Position numbers and translations under genes: made by a program
Shown here: positions 1 to 8,126 of the stretch, piece after piece
Layout: the number at the start of each line of letters is the position of its first letter
Position numbering within the stretch: the stretch's first letter is position 1
Notes under the pieces: model-generated
The model's database searches: none
The model's input: only the letters and a program-made list of their open reading frames with translations
Told to the model about the DNA's origin: nothing
NCBI GenBank assembly: GCA_002421995.1
Contig: DISP01000185.1
Location: 1 to 20,462 of the forward strand
Direction: 5' to 3'
Length of the DNA: 20,462 nucleotides
Source of the DNA: Bacteroidales bacterium UBA6207
GTDB taxonomy: Bacteria > Bacteroidota > Bacteroidia > Bacteroidales > F082

Positions 1-41
1 CTTAAGGGTTTTTCAGCAGACCCTAGTTAAGGACTTTTTTT
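1..41 (+). terminator. Likely intrinsic terminator of a gene left of the window
   Basis: CTTAA and GGGT (1-9) pair with ACCC (20-23) and TTAAG (27-31), with a three-base bulge, and a run of seven T follows at 35-41. The polarity fits a plus-strand gene that ends just before the window. The left edge is cut, so the stem may be longer than what is seen. Confidence 0.4.
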
Positions 42-84
42 GATTAAAATGAATCTTTAAGATGGTGTATATGATCCTACTTAT

Positions 85-588
85 TTATTTTTCAGTTGTT
101 TGAGATAAACAGTCCTGTAGAACCGAACATATAATCGCCTCATTACCAAATGAATAATTACAATTTCTATAAACCAAATTCAATTTGGGATGCATGATTA
201 TAGTATATGGAGCTTTAATGCCTATTTGTCTGCTAAATTCTTCGTTTATTTCATAGTAGAAATCTAGATCAAACCCCTGACTTTTAAACCATGGTTCAGC
301 CAATGCAAAACTGCCAGGTTCACCACTACAGACAGCAACCACCTCGATCTTTTCCAATCCAATTGAATCAATGACGACCTGGATTGTCTCTTTCAGATTA
401 TTGCAGCTTCGTTGATCTGTCATTTTCCAAAAAATAATCAGATTTGGTTTTGATTGAGAGAAAACCTCGTTAACAAGAACTTTCTTACCAATGGAATTTT
501 TGAGGGTCAAATGCTCAAACGTTTGGCAACAGGCTCCGTTTGCAAAAAGCAATGCTGTAAAGACAATGATGATTTTGCTAGCTCTCAT
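85..588 (-). CDS. Secreted thioredoxin-fold (redoxin-like) protein without CxxC
   Basis: 167-residue protein with an N-terminal hydrophobic signal segment (residues 5-19), then a stretch with the outline of a thioredoxin/TlpA-type fold: a beta strand ending in NLIIFW (49-54), an active-site loop, VVAVCSG (83-89), and a candidate cis-proline at KAPYTI (125-130). Where thioredoxins carry WCxxC, this protein reads MTDQRSCNN, so at most the second cysteine (C62) is left. A dithiol oxidoreductase role is therefore doubtful. Cysteines at 20-21 could act in a lipobox, but the residues before them (FANGA) fit poorly, so ordinary signal peptidase I cleavage after CCQ is as likely. The gene stands alone. 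Family assignment is from the fold pattern only. Confidence 0.7.
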   Translation of the reverse strand: MRASKIIIVFTALLFANGACCQTFEHLTLKNSIGKKVLVNEVFSQSKPNLIIFWKMTDQRSCNNLKETIQVVIDSIGLEKIEVVAVCSGEPGSFALAEPWFKSQGFDLDFYYEINEEFSRQIGIKAPYTIIMHPKLNLVYRNCNYSFGNEAIICSVLQDCLSQTTEK

Positions 589-631
589 TTGTTTTCTTTT
601 TTTTCGGTGGACAGGATTCGTGTTTTACTTG

Positions 632-664
632 GTTGAAGTTTCAACAGCATTGCTTCAATTTGAA
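632..664. promoter_or_regulatory. Twin TTGAA/TTCAA palindromes, possible operator
   Basis: GTTGAA-GT-TTCAAC (632-645) is followed nine bases later by TTCAA-T-TTGAA (654-664). This gives four TTGAA-type half-sites within 33 bp, starting 44 bp upstream of the minus-strand gene that begins at 588. The arrangement suits a dimeric DNA-binding protein. No regulator can be named and the region is AT-rich, so chance is possible. Confidence 0.25.
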
Positions 665-969
665 TAAAAGTATTCGAGGCGAACAGGATTGGTCATGACA
701 AAAAAGATTGATAAGATAGGAGTACTCGCAATCTTGCTCTTATAAAAAGTAATTGCCAGATTACCTGATAACTATCCTGTCCATACCAGTTTTTGATCAT
801 TGTTTTTTGAACCATAAATACCATTCTATCAAGAATTGGTGCAAAGTTTGAAATCATGGGTTTAAAAGATCCAAATTGGTTATATAGTTTAGTTATTTTA
901 CCTTTTAATGTTTCAAAGTTATATCATCGTAATTCGATTAACAAACACTTTTCCGCTTAATTTATGAAT

Positions 970-1004
970 GGTTAAATACTATACATGAAGTGTACCATTT
1001 AACC
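970..1004. promoter_or_regulatory. 8-bp inverted repeat upstream of the sensor kinase gene
   Basis: GGTTAAAT (970-977) and ATTTAACC (997-1004) are perfect inverted copies separated by 19 bases, ending 82 bases before the kinase start. It could be an operator or a leader hairpin. A LytTR protein usually binds direct repeats, so the neighbouring regulator is not an obvious candidate for binding it. Confidence 0.25.
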
Positions 1005-1086
1005 TTTGAGTGGTATCAAAAATTCCTGCGAGCAATCCCTCTTAAGCTAAAAATCACGTACCTTGCGCACCTAATTTCAATCAATC

Positions 1087-4041
1087 ATGCACCGGTTTTT
1101 GCTCGCAGTTTTACTTTTTGTTACTGTGCAAAATGTCTTGCCGCAATCCATTGCTCTCAAACACTACAATACCCGCAATACCGCGCTGGTGCAGAATCAG
1201 GTGATTATGATCAATCAGGCAGGAGATGGGGCGCTGTGGCTGAGTACTTATGGGGGACTGAGCCGTTTCAACGGGAAAAAGTTTACGAACTATACCATCA
1301 GCGAAGGCCTGCAAACCAATATCGTATTTGGTACGATGGATGCAGATGACACTCTTTGGATTTCAACCCGAGACGGCATAGACATCCTCGTCAATAACAG
1401 GCTGACAAACTATTTCAAGAGTCCCTCAATGGGCATGTATTATGGTCAGTTTTACAAATACAAGGATTTGTTTTACCTGATCAATGTGAACTCACCGACA
1501 AACGAAAAGTTGAAAAACGTCTTTCAAATTTTCGATGTACGTGCAAAGAATTTCTTCAGCAAGGTTTTTTGTGAGGACAGCATACCCATCTTAGGTGGGA
1601 TTATTCCCTGGCAGGACAGCGCCTTGAGTCTAGGACCGAATGCATTATTTAATATTTCACTAAGAGATCTTAGTGCGCGGAGAAGGACTTGTGCCGAAAG
1701 TGATTCAGGGATCATTCCGGCTCAACTTCACAATGGTTTTGTGGCTTTCAGGCAATTGAAAACGTATAATGTCTCAGCCTTCGATGCCTTGTATTACGTC
1801 AATCCCAGCCGTGGTTTTCCTCTCACTAAGGTGCTGGGTGCGAACGATACGACCCTCACAAGGACCTTGTCTTATTCAATTTGCACCGGAGAAAGTAAAT
1901 TCAGATTTCTGGATCTGGATTTGAAACTTTATAAAATCATGGATGGTAAACCTAAAATTTTGGCCGATATTTCCTCCATCCATCACGATAACCTGGTTCG
2001 TGATAAATATTGGTATTTAGGAACTGACAATGGCATCTACAAGCTTGAAATGGCCGGCTTTGAATATTTCAGGGCTTCAGACGGTTTTCCGAAAGATGTA
2101 TGGTCGGCTATGCCCGATTCTGCCGGCAGGATTTGGTTTGCCGGCTTCAACAGCAAGGATGTGTTTGTGTATGACGGCAAGCGTGTTAAACCCATCGAAA
2201 CAAAGCTTTTGAAGGTGTATTACAACAGTGCAGTCAAGGGTTATCATAACGACATCTTGTTCCCCTCACATATTGGTGTCAGTGTTTTTAAACAAAATGG
2301 AAGAATTCTGAAAGAGATTCCATTTGATAAAACAACGCTTGGTCTGGCTGCAGACGATGCGCACAAACTGGTTCTGACAGGCACCATGGACAAAATATAC
2401 AGCATTGATACGCTGTATCAAACCAAACTCCTGTTCGAAACATCCGAGATCGGACCCTACCAAACCATCATCAGCATCCTGCCGCACAAGGATTTGTATT
2501 ACCTTGGCATGTCGAAGGGTTTTGGGGTGTACGACCCCTCTACTGATAAAGGTAAGCTTCTCATCAATAAAACGATGCGTGTGAGCGATTTGACAGCCGA
2601 TACCACAGGCATGATCTGGCTAGCCACCGACCAGGGTTTGTTTACATGGCAGGCTGATTCGCTGCAGCCTGTCTTGCCTTCACTGATCCGTGAGAACCTG
2701 CTGACCATTGAGCGGTCGGACGACAACCGCCTGTTCATTGCGGGTGTGACGGCACTTTTTACGATTGATCTTAATAAATACCATCAAAAGCTACCTCATT
2801 ACCTGCTTACTTACCGTGAAAGTGCCGGCTATGAGCCCCTTGAGCCGGGGCAGAATTCCTTTCATAAAGATGATAAGGGTTGTCTTTGGCTGCCAACGGT
2901 GGAACATGTCGTAAAAATTGATCCCGCTGAATTGATCCTGCCTAAGCATTATCCTGTTGCAAACATGGTAAGTGCAATGGCGGTGAATGAATCTTACTCA
3001 GACACCTTGTTTTTCTCTGAAGAATCGAGCATCACCGTGGACTATGAATTCAACAACCTTTCGTTTGTGTTTGAGGCTGTTGAACTCGATTTTCCTGAAT
3101 CGCTGCGTTTTGAATACCTGCTCGAAGGAAGACATGATAACTGGCTCAGATTGGATGACGAAAACAACCTTCACTTCGACAATCTTGAGCCGGGAAACTA
3201 TGTGTTGAAAGTGAGGGCAAGCCGCAGTGAGTCGTTTGAAGATGTGCCGGTAGCTAAGGTTCAACTCACTGTTTTACCACCTTACTGGATGAAATGGTGG
3301 TTTGTGGCATTGTTGATCCTTGTTGCTGCTGGACTTGTGGCAGGTTTTGTCATCCTGTTGATGCAAAGAAAACAACGACATGAACGCGGACAGCTGGAAC
3401 TTAACCGCCTGCGGAGTGCAGCCCTCAGCGTACAGATAGACCATCATTTCCTCGCCAACAACATCTCGAAGATTACACTGATGAATCAGAAGGGCTTGTA
3501 TGACAGGGCTTCTGAGTTTGGGTTGTATTTCACAAGATTCCTGCAGCGTAACATGCGCTTTTTACGTGCCGATTTCGTGAGTCTTGAGGAAGAACTCGAA
3601 CTCATACGTTCGTATGTGGCGATGGAGAATGTGACCTCTAAAAACATTCAGCTTGATATTACTAAAGAGGATGGTCTTGATCCGGCAAAGATGATGGTTT
3701 TGCCTTTCCTGCTTCAGCCGCTGATTGAAAACGCCATTAAATATGGACCACACTCAACGGATCAACACACAACATCTGTCTTGGTGAATATTCAGTGCCA
3801 CGATGAGTTGCTTTCAATATCGGTTGTCAACGAAGTGGAACAGGATTCGATGCGGGGCAATGAAGGTCATCACCTTGCCCTCACGATCATCCGCGACAGG
3901 TTGAAGATCATTGGCGGAAGATCAGAAATTGTTGTCAACAAAATGGTTGGCAGGTTTCAGGCCTTGATACTGATTGACCTTAAAAAGATAACCAACAAAA
4001 AAAAAGATGAAAACTTACAACACTATCATTGTGGAAGATGA
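1087..4041 (+). CDS. LytS-type sensor histidine kinase with beta-propeller ectodomain
   Basis: 984-residue membrane sensor kinase. A signal peptide (1-20) is followed by a long periplasmic region with two-component-regulator propeller blades, e.g. GALWLSTYGGLSRFNGKKF (48-66), TLWISTRDGI (89-98), YLGTDNGIY (310-318) and MIWLATDQGLF (509-519). A Y_Y_Y-like domain (about 645-730) and one membrane helix (735-759) follow. The cytoplasmic part matches the His_kinase family of LytS proteins: H-box DHHFLANN (785-792) with likely phospho-acceptor H787, then SLEEELELIRSYVAMEN (832-848), N-box LLQPLIENAIKYG (875-887) and a G-rich box near 924-943. The H-box departs from the usual PHFLFN. The 3' end overlaps the downstream regulator by 35 bases, so the two are surely co-transcribed. 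The signal sensed is unknown. Hybrid propeller sensors of this architecture in Bacteroides sense glycans, but they are a different kinase class. Confidence 0.9.
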   Translation: MHRFLLAVLLFVTVQNVLPQSIALKHYNTRNTALVQNQVIMINQAGDGALWLSTYGGLSRFNGKKFTNYTISEGLQTNIVFGTMDADDTLWISTRDGIDILVNNRLTNYFKSPSMGMYYGQFYKYKDLFYLINVNSPTNEKLKNVFQIFDVRAKNFFSKVFCEDSIPILGGIIPWQDSALSLGPNALFNISLRDLSARRRTCAESDSGIIPAQLHNGFVAFRQLKTYNVSAFDALYYVNPSRGFPLTKVLGANDTTLTRTLSYSICTGESKFRFLDLDLKLYKIMDGKPKILADISSIHHDNLVRDKYWYLGTDNGIYKLEMAGFEYFRASDGFPKDVWSAMPDSAGRIWFAGFNSKDVFVYDGKRVKPIETKLLKVYYNSAVKGYHNDILFPSHIGVSVFKQNGRILKEIPFDKTTLGLAADDAHKLVLTGTMDKIYSIDTLYQTKLLFETSEIGPYQTIISILPHKDLYYLGMSKGFGVYDPSTDKGKLLINKTMRVSDLTADTTGMIWLATDQGLFTWQADSLQPVLPSLIRENLLTIERSDDNRLFIAGVTALFTIDLNKYHQKLPHYLLTYRESAGYEPLEPGQNSFHKDDKGCLWLPTVEHVVKIDPAELILPKHYPVANMVSAMAVNESYSDTLFFSEESSITVDYEFNNLSFVFEAVELDFPESLRFEYLLEGRHDNWLRLDDENNLHFDNLEPGNYVLKVRASRSESFEDVPVAKVQLTVLPPYWMKWWFVALLILVAAGLVAGFVILLMQRKQRHERGQLELNRLRSAALSVQIDHHFLANNISKITLMNQKGLYDRASEFGLYFTRFLQRNMRFLRADFVSLEEELELIRSYVAMENVTSKNIQLDITKEDGLDPAKMMVLPFLLQPLIENAIKYGPHSTDQHTTSVLVNIQCHDELLSISVVNEVEQDSMRGNEGHHLALTIIRDRLKIIGGRSEIVVNKMVGRFQALILIDLKKITNKKKDENLQHYHCGR

Positions 4042-4732
4042 CTCCTTTCACCTGGAGCACCTTGTGGATTTATTGCATGCTGGCTTTCCACAGATCAGGA
4101 TCATGAAGGTTTGCAAATCCGGTAAAGAAGCTCTCGAACAAATTCCGCTACATGCACCTGATCTGCTTTTTCTCGACATTGATCTGGGTGATATGGATGC
4201 CTTTCAGTTGCTCAACAAAATGAATTGGAACGATTTCAGTGTCATTTTTACCACTGCTTATCAGGATTGGGCCATCAAGGCGTTTCAGGTAAATGCCCTG
4301 CACTATTTGCTCAAACCAATTCAGGCTGAAGAGCTAAAAGAAGCTGTTGGCAGGCTGGGTAAGGATCATCAATTGACTGACATTCGCGAAATCGCAGCTG
4401 CGCTGAATCAATACAACAACCATATGCTTGCCATCAGGGAAAAGACCACTGTTCAATACCTGAATATCGAAAAAATCAGCTGCCTTGAAGCCAACGAAAG
4501 CTATACCAAAATCTGTTATACGGAAAACCTGGAACAAAAAACCATGTTAAGCAGCAACAACCTGAGCCATTATGAAAAAGAGTTGGTGCCACATGGCTTC
4601 ATCAGGGTGCATAAATCCTTTTTAGTGAACAAGCGGCATGTACGCGCTTATCAGCGTACTGAGAGTAAGGTTGAGCTGATCAATGGTCAAAGGATTCCTG
4701 TGGCGCGTCAAAAGAGGTTTTTGTTTGGGTAA
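4007..4732 (+). CDS. LytTR-family response regulator
   Basis: 241-residue DNA-binding response regulator, cognate to the overlapping sensor kinase. The receiver domain (about 4-120) has the acidic pocket at E10-D12, phospho-acceptor D57 in FLDIDL, the conserved T82/T83 and K103 in LLKPI. The C-terminal half (about 139-241) is a LytTR domain: SCLEANESYTKICY (158-171), HGFIRVHKSFLVNKRHV (196-212) and the closing VELINGQRIPVARQKR (222-237). The ATG at 4007 lies directly after an A9G run in the end of the kinase frame, indicating translational coupling. Its targets cannot be read from the window. The convergent gene at 4766-5824 shares no promoter with it. Confidence 0.93.
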   Translation: MKTYNTIIVEDDSFHLEHLVDLLHAGFPQIRIMKVCKSGKEALEQIPLHAPDLLFLDIDLGDMDAFQLLNKMNWNDFSVIFTTAYQDWAIKAFQVNALHYLLKPIQAEELKEAVGRLGKDHQLTDIREIAAALNQYNNHMLAIREKTTVQYLNIEKISCLEANESYTKICYTENLEQKTMLSSNNLSHYEKELVPHGFIRVHKSFLVNKRHVRAYQRTESKVELINGQRIPVARQKRFLFG

Positions 4733-4749
4733 GTGATAATGCAATTAAA

Positions 4750-4787
4750 AATGGTGTGTTAACCCTCAATTTACCATTACTTTTTTT
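4750..4787 (+). terminator. Possible terminator of the kinase-regulator unit
   Basis: AATGGT (4750-4755) and ACCATT (4773-4778) form a six-pair stem with a long loop, and seven T follow at 4781-4787. It starts 18 bases after the regulator stop codon and overlaps the 3' end of the convergent gene. The large loop makes it a weak candidate. Confidence 0.4.
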
Positions 4788-5824
4788 GCAAAGGTGCCAT
4801 GACGGCTTTCGAGGACAAGGGTATATAAACCCTGTTGAAGCCCTGTAAATCTCAAATTGCCCGATTGACTCCTGATTTTACGCCCCGTAACATCAAAAAG
4901 GTGAAGTTCAAACTGGCCAACAGTTTCAGTCATCCTCACTTCGATGCTGCGTGATGCCTTTTGCTGCAGGATGACAAAAGGAAATGCTGACATTTGCTTG
5001 TCAACATGCGTTGTAAAATAGTCGGTAAAACCGTCTTCCATCAGCCATAAACCTGAGTCGTAAACCCTGTCGCCACCATCGGCAATGGCAATCTTCATGT
5101 GATATGTCAACAGTGGTGTCACGTTTGCTTCTGCAGTCAAAACAACAGTATAGCCATCGTACTGGATGTTGTTATTTACCACCGGATTGGTGTTGCTGAT
5201 AAAAAACACGGCATTGCTGTCGCTGTTGACAGTGTTCACTGAGATTGGGATGCTTGTACCCGGCAAAACAGCCAGGTTGATGGCGCCGTTGGTGAATGGG
5301 CCTTCGATGCCAGGTCCTGAAAGAAAAATGCCAAAAGCATCATTCCAGTTGGCGTTCACCCCTTCGGGATATTCCTCCGAAGCGAAAACAAATGTGATGG
5401 AGATATGGTCTGTTGCTGGAATAAAATCAAAATCCAATACACTGGCATCATAGGTGTCATCATCGGCCAGTATGCTCAGGTCAGCATCGCCGCCAATGTT
5501 GTTATTTCTTCCGGCACCTGTCGAATTATTTGGTCCTGCGGCCAGTCCGGCCTTGCCTGAGGTTAGCAACAAGCCTGAGGTCAAACCAATGCCTGCTTCG
5601 CCATAAAAAGTTCCACTTGATTGGGGGTATCCGCTGAACTGCACATTCTCGACCTGAATGCCCCCGGAAACAAGCATGCTATGGACCATCTGCATGGCTT
5701 CCTCGGTACTGGTGTTTTCGGTAATGACAAGGGTTTGCGCGTTGAGCTGCGGAGCGAAGTGCAAATAAATGATCAGGCAGAACAACGTAATGCGATGAAC
5801 CGGAACGGGAGTTTTAGTAGTCAT
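4766..5824 (-). CDS. Choice-of-anchor L domain surface protein with T9SS sorting domain
   Basis: 352-residue exported protein. The signal peptide ends near LNAQ (27-30). The body matches the choice-of-anchor L domain seen in many bacterial surface proteins: GIGLTSGLLLTSGK, a segment with GDADLSILADDDTYDASVL, FDFIPATDHISITFVFASEEYPEG with the hallmark FASEEY, and NDAFGIFLSGPG. The C-terminal 75 or so residues form a type A T9SS sorting domain (LFDVTGRKI, LQQGLYTLVLE, KKVMVN at the end), so it should cross the outer membrane through T9SS and be attached or released. The substrate or partner is unknown. A good Bacteroidota-type promoter lies just upstream (5863-5892). It is convergent with the LytTR gene. 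Confidence 0.88.
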   Translation of the reverse strand: MTTKTPVPVHRITLFCLIIYLHFAPQLNAQTLVITENTSTEEAMQMVHSMLVSGGIQVENVQFSGYPQSSGTFYGEAGIGLTSGLLLTSGKAGLAAGPNNSTGAGRNNNIGGDADLSILADDDTYDASVLDFDFIPATDHISITFVFASEEYPEGVNANWNDAFGIFLSGPGIEGPFTNGAINLAVLPGTSIPISVNTVNSDSNAVFFISNTNPVVNNNIQYDGYTVVLTAEANVTPLLTYHMKIAIADGGDRVYDSGLWLMEDGFTDYFTTHVDKQMSAFPFVILQQKASRSIEVRMTETVGQFELHLFDVTGRKIRSQSGNLRFTGLQQGLYTLVLESRHGTFAKKVMVN

Positions 5825-5862
5825 TTGCTCGAAATTTTACTTTAAACCTTTGAATGTCAAGC

Positions 5863-5892
5863 CAAAAATAATATTTAGTAATTAATAAGCAA
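5863..5892 (-). promoter_or_regulatory. Bacteroidota-type promoter for the choice-of-anchor L gene
   Basis: Read on the minus strand, TATTTTTG (5863-5870) fits the -7 consensus TAnnTTTG exactly. TTG (5890-5892) stands 19 bases upstream as a -33 element. Transcription would start near 5856, leaving a leader of about 30 bases. Confidence 0.5.
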
Positions 5893-5976
5893 TACGCTAC
5901 CTAAATATTTATATAAAAAATAACAAGAATTTAATGATGAAAAGGGGAGTAGAAACAATTTGGGTCTGGAGTTGCC

Positions 5977-5998
5977 AAAAAATCAGTTGTTTCTGATT
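5977..5998 (-). terminator. Intrinsic terminator after the pentapeptide-repeat gene
   Basis: On the minus strand AATCAG (5993-5998), a six-base loop and CTGATT (5981-5986) are followed by T residues to 5977. It lies about 55 bases past the stop codon at 6053. The stem is short and AT-rich. Confidence 0.5.
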
Positions 5999-6052
5999 CT
6001 CAAACTGTGAGCGAGTCCATGACTGTTCTGGATGAATTCACGCCTTAAAACT

Positions 6053-6628
6053 TCAGAAATCTATCCTTAGCTGGTATTTATGCAACAAACCCGGAAGGCC
6101 GTCAACGGAGAACCTCGCCTTTGCTAATCTGTTGGTTTCGGGATCAATGGAGAAGTTATAAGAACCACGAAAATCGGCCTTTTCGAGCATACAATGGTCA
6201 AACACAGCTAAGCTCAGGTCGCAACGGTCAAAAACAGCAGCACCCAGATCGGCTTCGGTGAAGTCGGCTTCGTGCAACTGACAGTTTCTGAATACTGTTT
6301 GCCTGATTTTCGTCTTGTAAAATGAGGAATTGTCGAGCCGACAGCCCTCAAAGCTAAACGAAAGACCGAACTTGTTGCAGCTGTCAATCTGAAGTCCAAG
6401 CATTTTGCATTGTTTGAAGCTGACATCGCGCAAGGCGGTTTCATAAAGTCTGGCCAAACTCAGATCGCAGTTGGTGAAAAGGCACTCAACAAATTTAAAG
6501 CCGGAGAGTTCGGCATTGGAGAAATCGCAATCAATAAACCGGCAGTTTTCGTACTCCATTTTTGGAAGCGGAGCCTCACGGAAGTTGATGCGTTCAAAAG
6601 TTTTATCCTCTTCAATAGATATGGTCAT
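6053..6628 (-). CDS. Pentapeptide-repeat protein
   Basis: 191-residue protein made almost wholly of pentapeptide repeats (A(D/N)LXX type), which fold as a right-handed quadrilateral beta-helix. Repeats are clear from about residue 12 to 155, e.g. CRFIDCDFSNAELSGFKF, NCDLSLARLYETALRDVSF, EADFTEADLGAAVF and RCDLSLAVFDHCMLEKADF. A conserved-looking tail follows (NFSIDPETNRLAKARFSVDG). There is no signal peptide, so it is probably cytoplasmic. Size and layout resemble the Qnr/McbG-like group, some of which mimic DNA and protect gyrase, but nothing here proves that function. It sits 50 bases downstream of the 6679-7611 gene on the same strand and is probably co-transcribed with it. Confidence 0.9.
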   Translation of the reverse strand: MTISIEEDKTFERINFREAPLPKMEYENCRFIDCDFSNAELSGFKFVECLFTNCDLSLARLYETALRDVSFKQCKMLGLQIDSCNKFGLSFSFEGCRLDNSSFYKTKIRQTVFRNCQLHEADFTEADLGAAVFDRCDLSLAVFDHCMLEKADFRGSYNFSIDPETNRLAKARFSVDGLPGLLHKYQLRIDF

Positions 6629-6678
6629 ATATTTTTGGTGTTTGACGGATTTAATGATGCTATGGAGGAATTTATAAG

Positions 6679-7611
6679 TTATTCTTCTTCTTTCTTTTCT
6701 ATTCCGGCAGGAATCGTCATCACTTCATCGAGTAATGGTGCAAGGCCACTTTTGGTTATCCTGTCGTTGTTCCAGAAACTCAACACACAACTGATGAAGT
6801 TTCCTCTTACAGGTGCTGACACAAAGAAGATTGTCAGTGTTTTACCTCCGGTCATACCTACTAACACCGAAGTGATTCCGGTGAAATCCCAAATCACCTT
6901 TCTAGCTTTGACTTCACTACCTTCAAATATGATATCAACCATTTCGTCTGTTAAAACTTTGCCATTCCTTTGCTTCATTACGCTGATACGCTGCTGTTCG
7001 AGAACAAAATCGGCCTGTTCCTGACTTTTACATACACTCCAATTCATTTGTCCATTTCCTGAACATTGTATGTTATTGGGATTCATCCAATGACAAACTC
7101 CTCCCAGATACAGTTTACGTCCGCCAAAGTTGACACTATCAGTACGTGGCGAGGAATAAACATTATCGGGTATCTTTTTTCCGAGTATTAATCCAACGAA
7201 GTGTCGCTGGAAGGCAAGGTCGGTCACATGATTCGAAACAAAAGAGACTGCTGCAATGTCTTTATTACCTGTTTTCATAAAATAATAAGAAGCGTAGCCT
7301 TCCAATTCATCTCCTGTACCAAGCTGTTTATGAACAACATAGTTCTCTAAAGGCAAACTACTGTCGGAATTTACAATTGCATCAGCTTTCAATTTGAAAC
7401 CTCTGTATCTCTTGCTGATGGTTTTGGGGTCAAAGTTTCCACTCATTGTAATGAAGCTGATTTCATACCCATCAACGTTGTAAAAGTCGAAGACATTGTT
7501 TTTCAAACCATTTAAACGTTCGAATATTTTTTCATCGGCCTGTGCATTTAACAGTGTGTGAAAAAGCAGGAATAGGACGATAAATAAATTGGCTTTGTTG
7601 TTGGCTTTCAT
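6679..7611 (-). CDS. Secreted protein of unknown function
   Basis: 310 residues with a clean signal peptide (hydrophobic 8-21, cleavage likely after NAQ at 22-24). I do not recognise the family. The mature part has aromatic- and beta-rich segments (GYASYYFMKTGNK, AAVSFVSNHVTDLAFQRHFVG), one cysteine-containing stretch around GGVCHWMNPNNIQCSGNGQ, and a hydrophobic stretch near the end (SVLVGMTGGKTLTIFFVSAP) that could be a buried strand or weak membrane segment. The C-terminus is acidic (EKKEEE). There is no lipobox and no T9SS sorting domain, so it is probably periplasmic. A TAnnTTTG motif at 7670-7677 lies 59 bases upstream of the start. Confidence 0.72.
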   Translation of the reverse strand: MKANNKANLFIVLFLLFHTLLNAQADEKIFERLNGLKNNVFDFYNVDGYEISFITMSGNFDPKTISKRYRGFKLKADAIVNSDSSLPLENYVVHKQLGTGDELEGYASYYFMKTGNKDIAAVSFVSNHVTDLAFQRHFVGLILGKKIPDNVYSSPRTDSVNFGGRKLYLGGVCHWMNPNNIQCSGNGQMNWSVCKSQEQADFVLEQQRISVMKQRNGKVLTDEMVDIIFEGSEVKARKVIWDFTGITSVLVGMTGGKTLTIFFVSAPVRGNFISCVLSFWNNDRITKSGLAPLLDEVMTIPAGIEKKEEE

Positions 7612-7669
7612 CAGTTTAACTTTTTAGATTTAATTCAGTCTAATTAATCAAACCCCATAATCTTCATCA

Positions 7670-7677
7670 CAAAATTA
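7670..7677 (-). promoter_or_regulatory. -7 promoter element for the 6679-7611 gene
   Basis: The minus strand reads TAATTTTG, an exact TAnnTTTG match 59 bases upstream of the start codon. No TTTG or TTG is found at the usual -33 spacing, so support is from the -7 box alone. Confidence 0.35.
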
Positions 7678-7871
7678 CGATTCTTATGCAAATCACGTGA
7701 GTTAAGTTGTTTTACTAATGTGTTGAATGCTATTTTTCCATTGTTTTTGTTTTTTGGTCAATGCGATGAATTCCCTGATTGTTGACTTCGTGAATTATAC
7801 TGAATTGATATTCAAACTATGGAAGTCAATATTTTTTGAAAGGTGTTATTTTTTCTTCCGGACACTGCTGT

Positions 7872-7890
7872 TCGACCCCGGAGGGGTCGA
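7872..7890. repeat. Palindrome copy 1 (loop GGA)
   Basis: TCGACCCC and GGGGTCGA arms of 8 bp around loop GGA. The 19 bases GACACTGCTGTTCGACCCC at 7861-7879 recur at 8117-8135, where the loop is inverted. Confidence 0.9.
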
Positions 7891-7922
7891 AGTAGTTTAG
7901 CGTTGGGATTTTTTTATAGACA

Positions 7923-8053
7923 TTCGACCCCTCCGGGGTCGTTTATCTTTCAGAAAGTTACATCTGTCCACTGATGAAACTTCTGGAAATAATGGAGTGC
8001 AGAAGGCCTTTTATGCAACATTGATTTGCTTTGAATAAGCCTCGTTGAAGTAA
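7923..8053. repeat. 131-bp direct repeat, copy A
   Basis: Identical to 8127-8257 except for three substitutions (at 7962 and two in the stretch AATAATGGAGTGC), with no indels, at an offset of 204 bases. It begins with the palindrome at 7925-7941 (loop TCC) and is followed about 16 bases later by the degenerate palindrome at 8070-8084 (one arm base changed at 8075). The block therefore looks like a small element bounded by palindromes. Confidence 0.93.
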
Positions 8054-8126
8054 TAAATAGTTTTGGAATGACCCGGGCGGGGTCGCACATTTCTCCAACT
8101 GAAAAGCTCCCAGCAAGACACTGCTG

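Larger units (their letters stand above)
589..1086. other. Non-coding interval with several dyads
   Basis: About 500 bases separate the divergently transcribed thioredoxin-like gene and sensor kinase gene. I see no convincing coding sequence here; short open frames entering it have no family signature. It holds two small palindromes near the left gene (632-664), a perfect 8-bp inverted repeat near the right gene (970-1004), and a loose 9-bp inverted pair GGACAGGAT (609-617) / ATCCTGTCC (774-782). No exact TAnnTTTG promoter was found for either gene. The nearest to the kinase is TACCTTGC at 1059-1066. Confidence 0.6.

Noticed and set aside
6410..7024. 204-codon open frame on the plus strand
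   Set aside because: It runs antisense across the ends of two well-supported minus-strand genes (pentapeptide-repeat protein and secreted protein) and has no recognisable domain.
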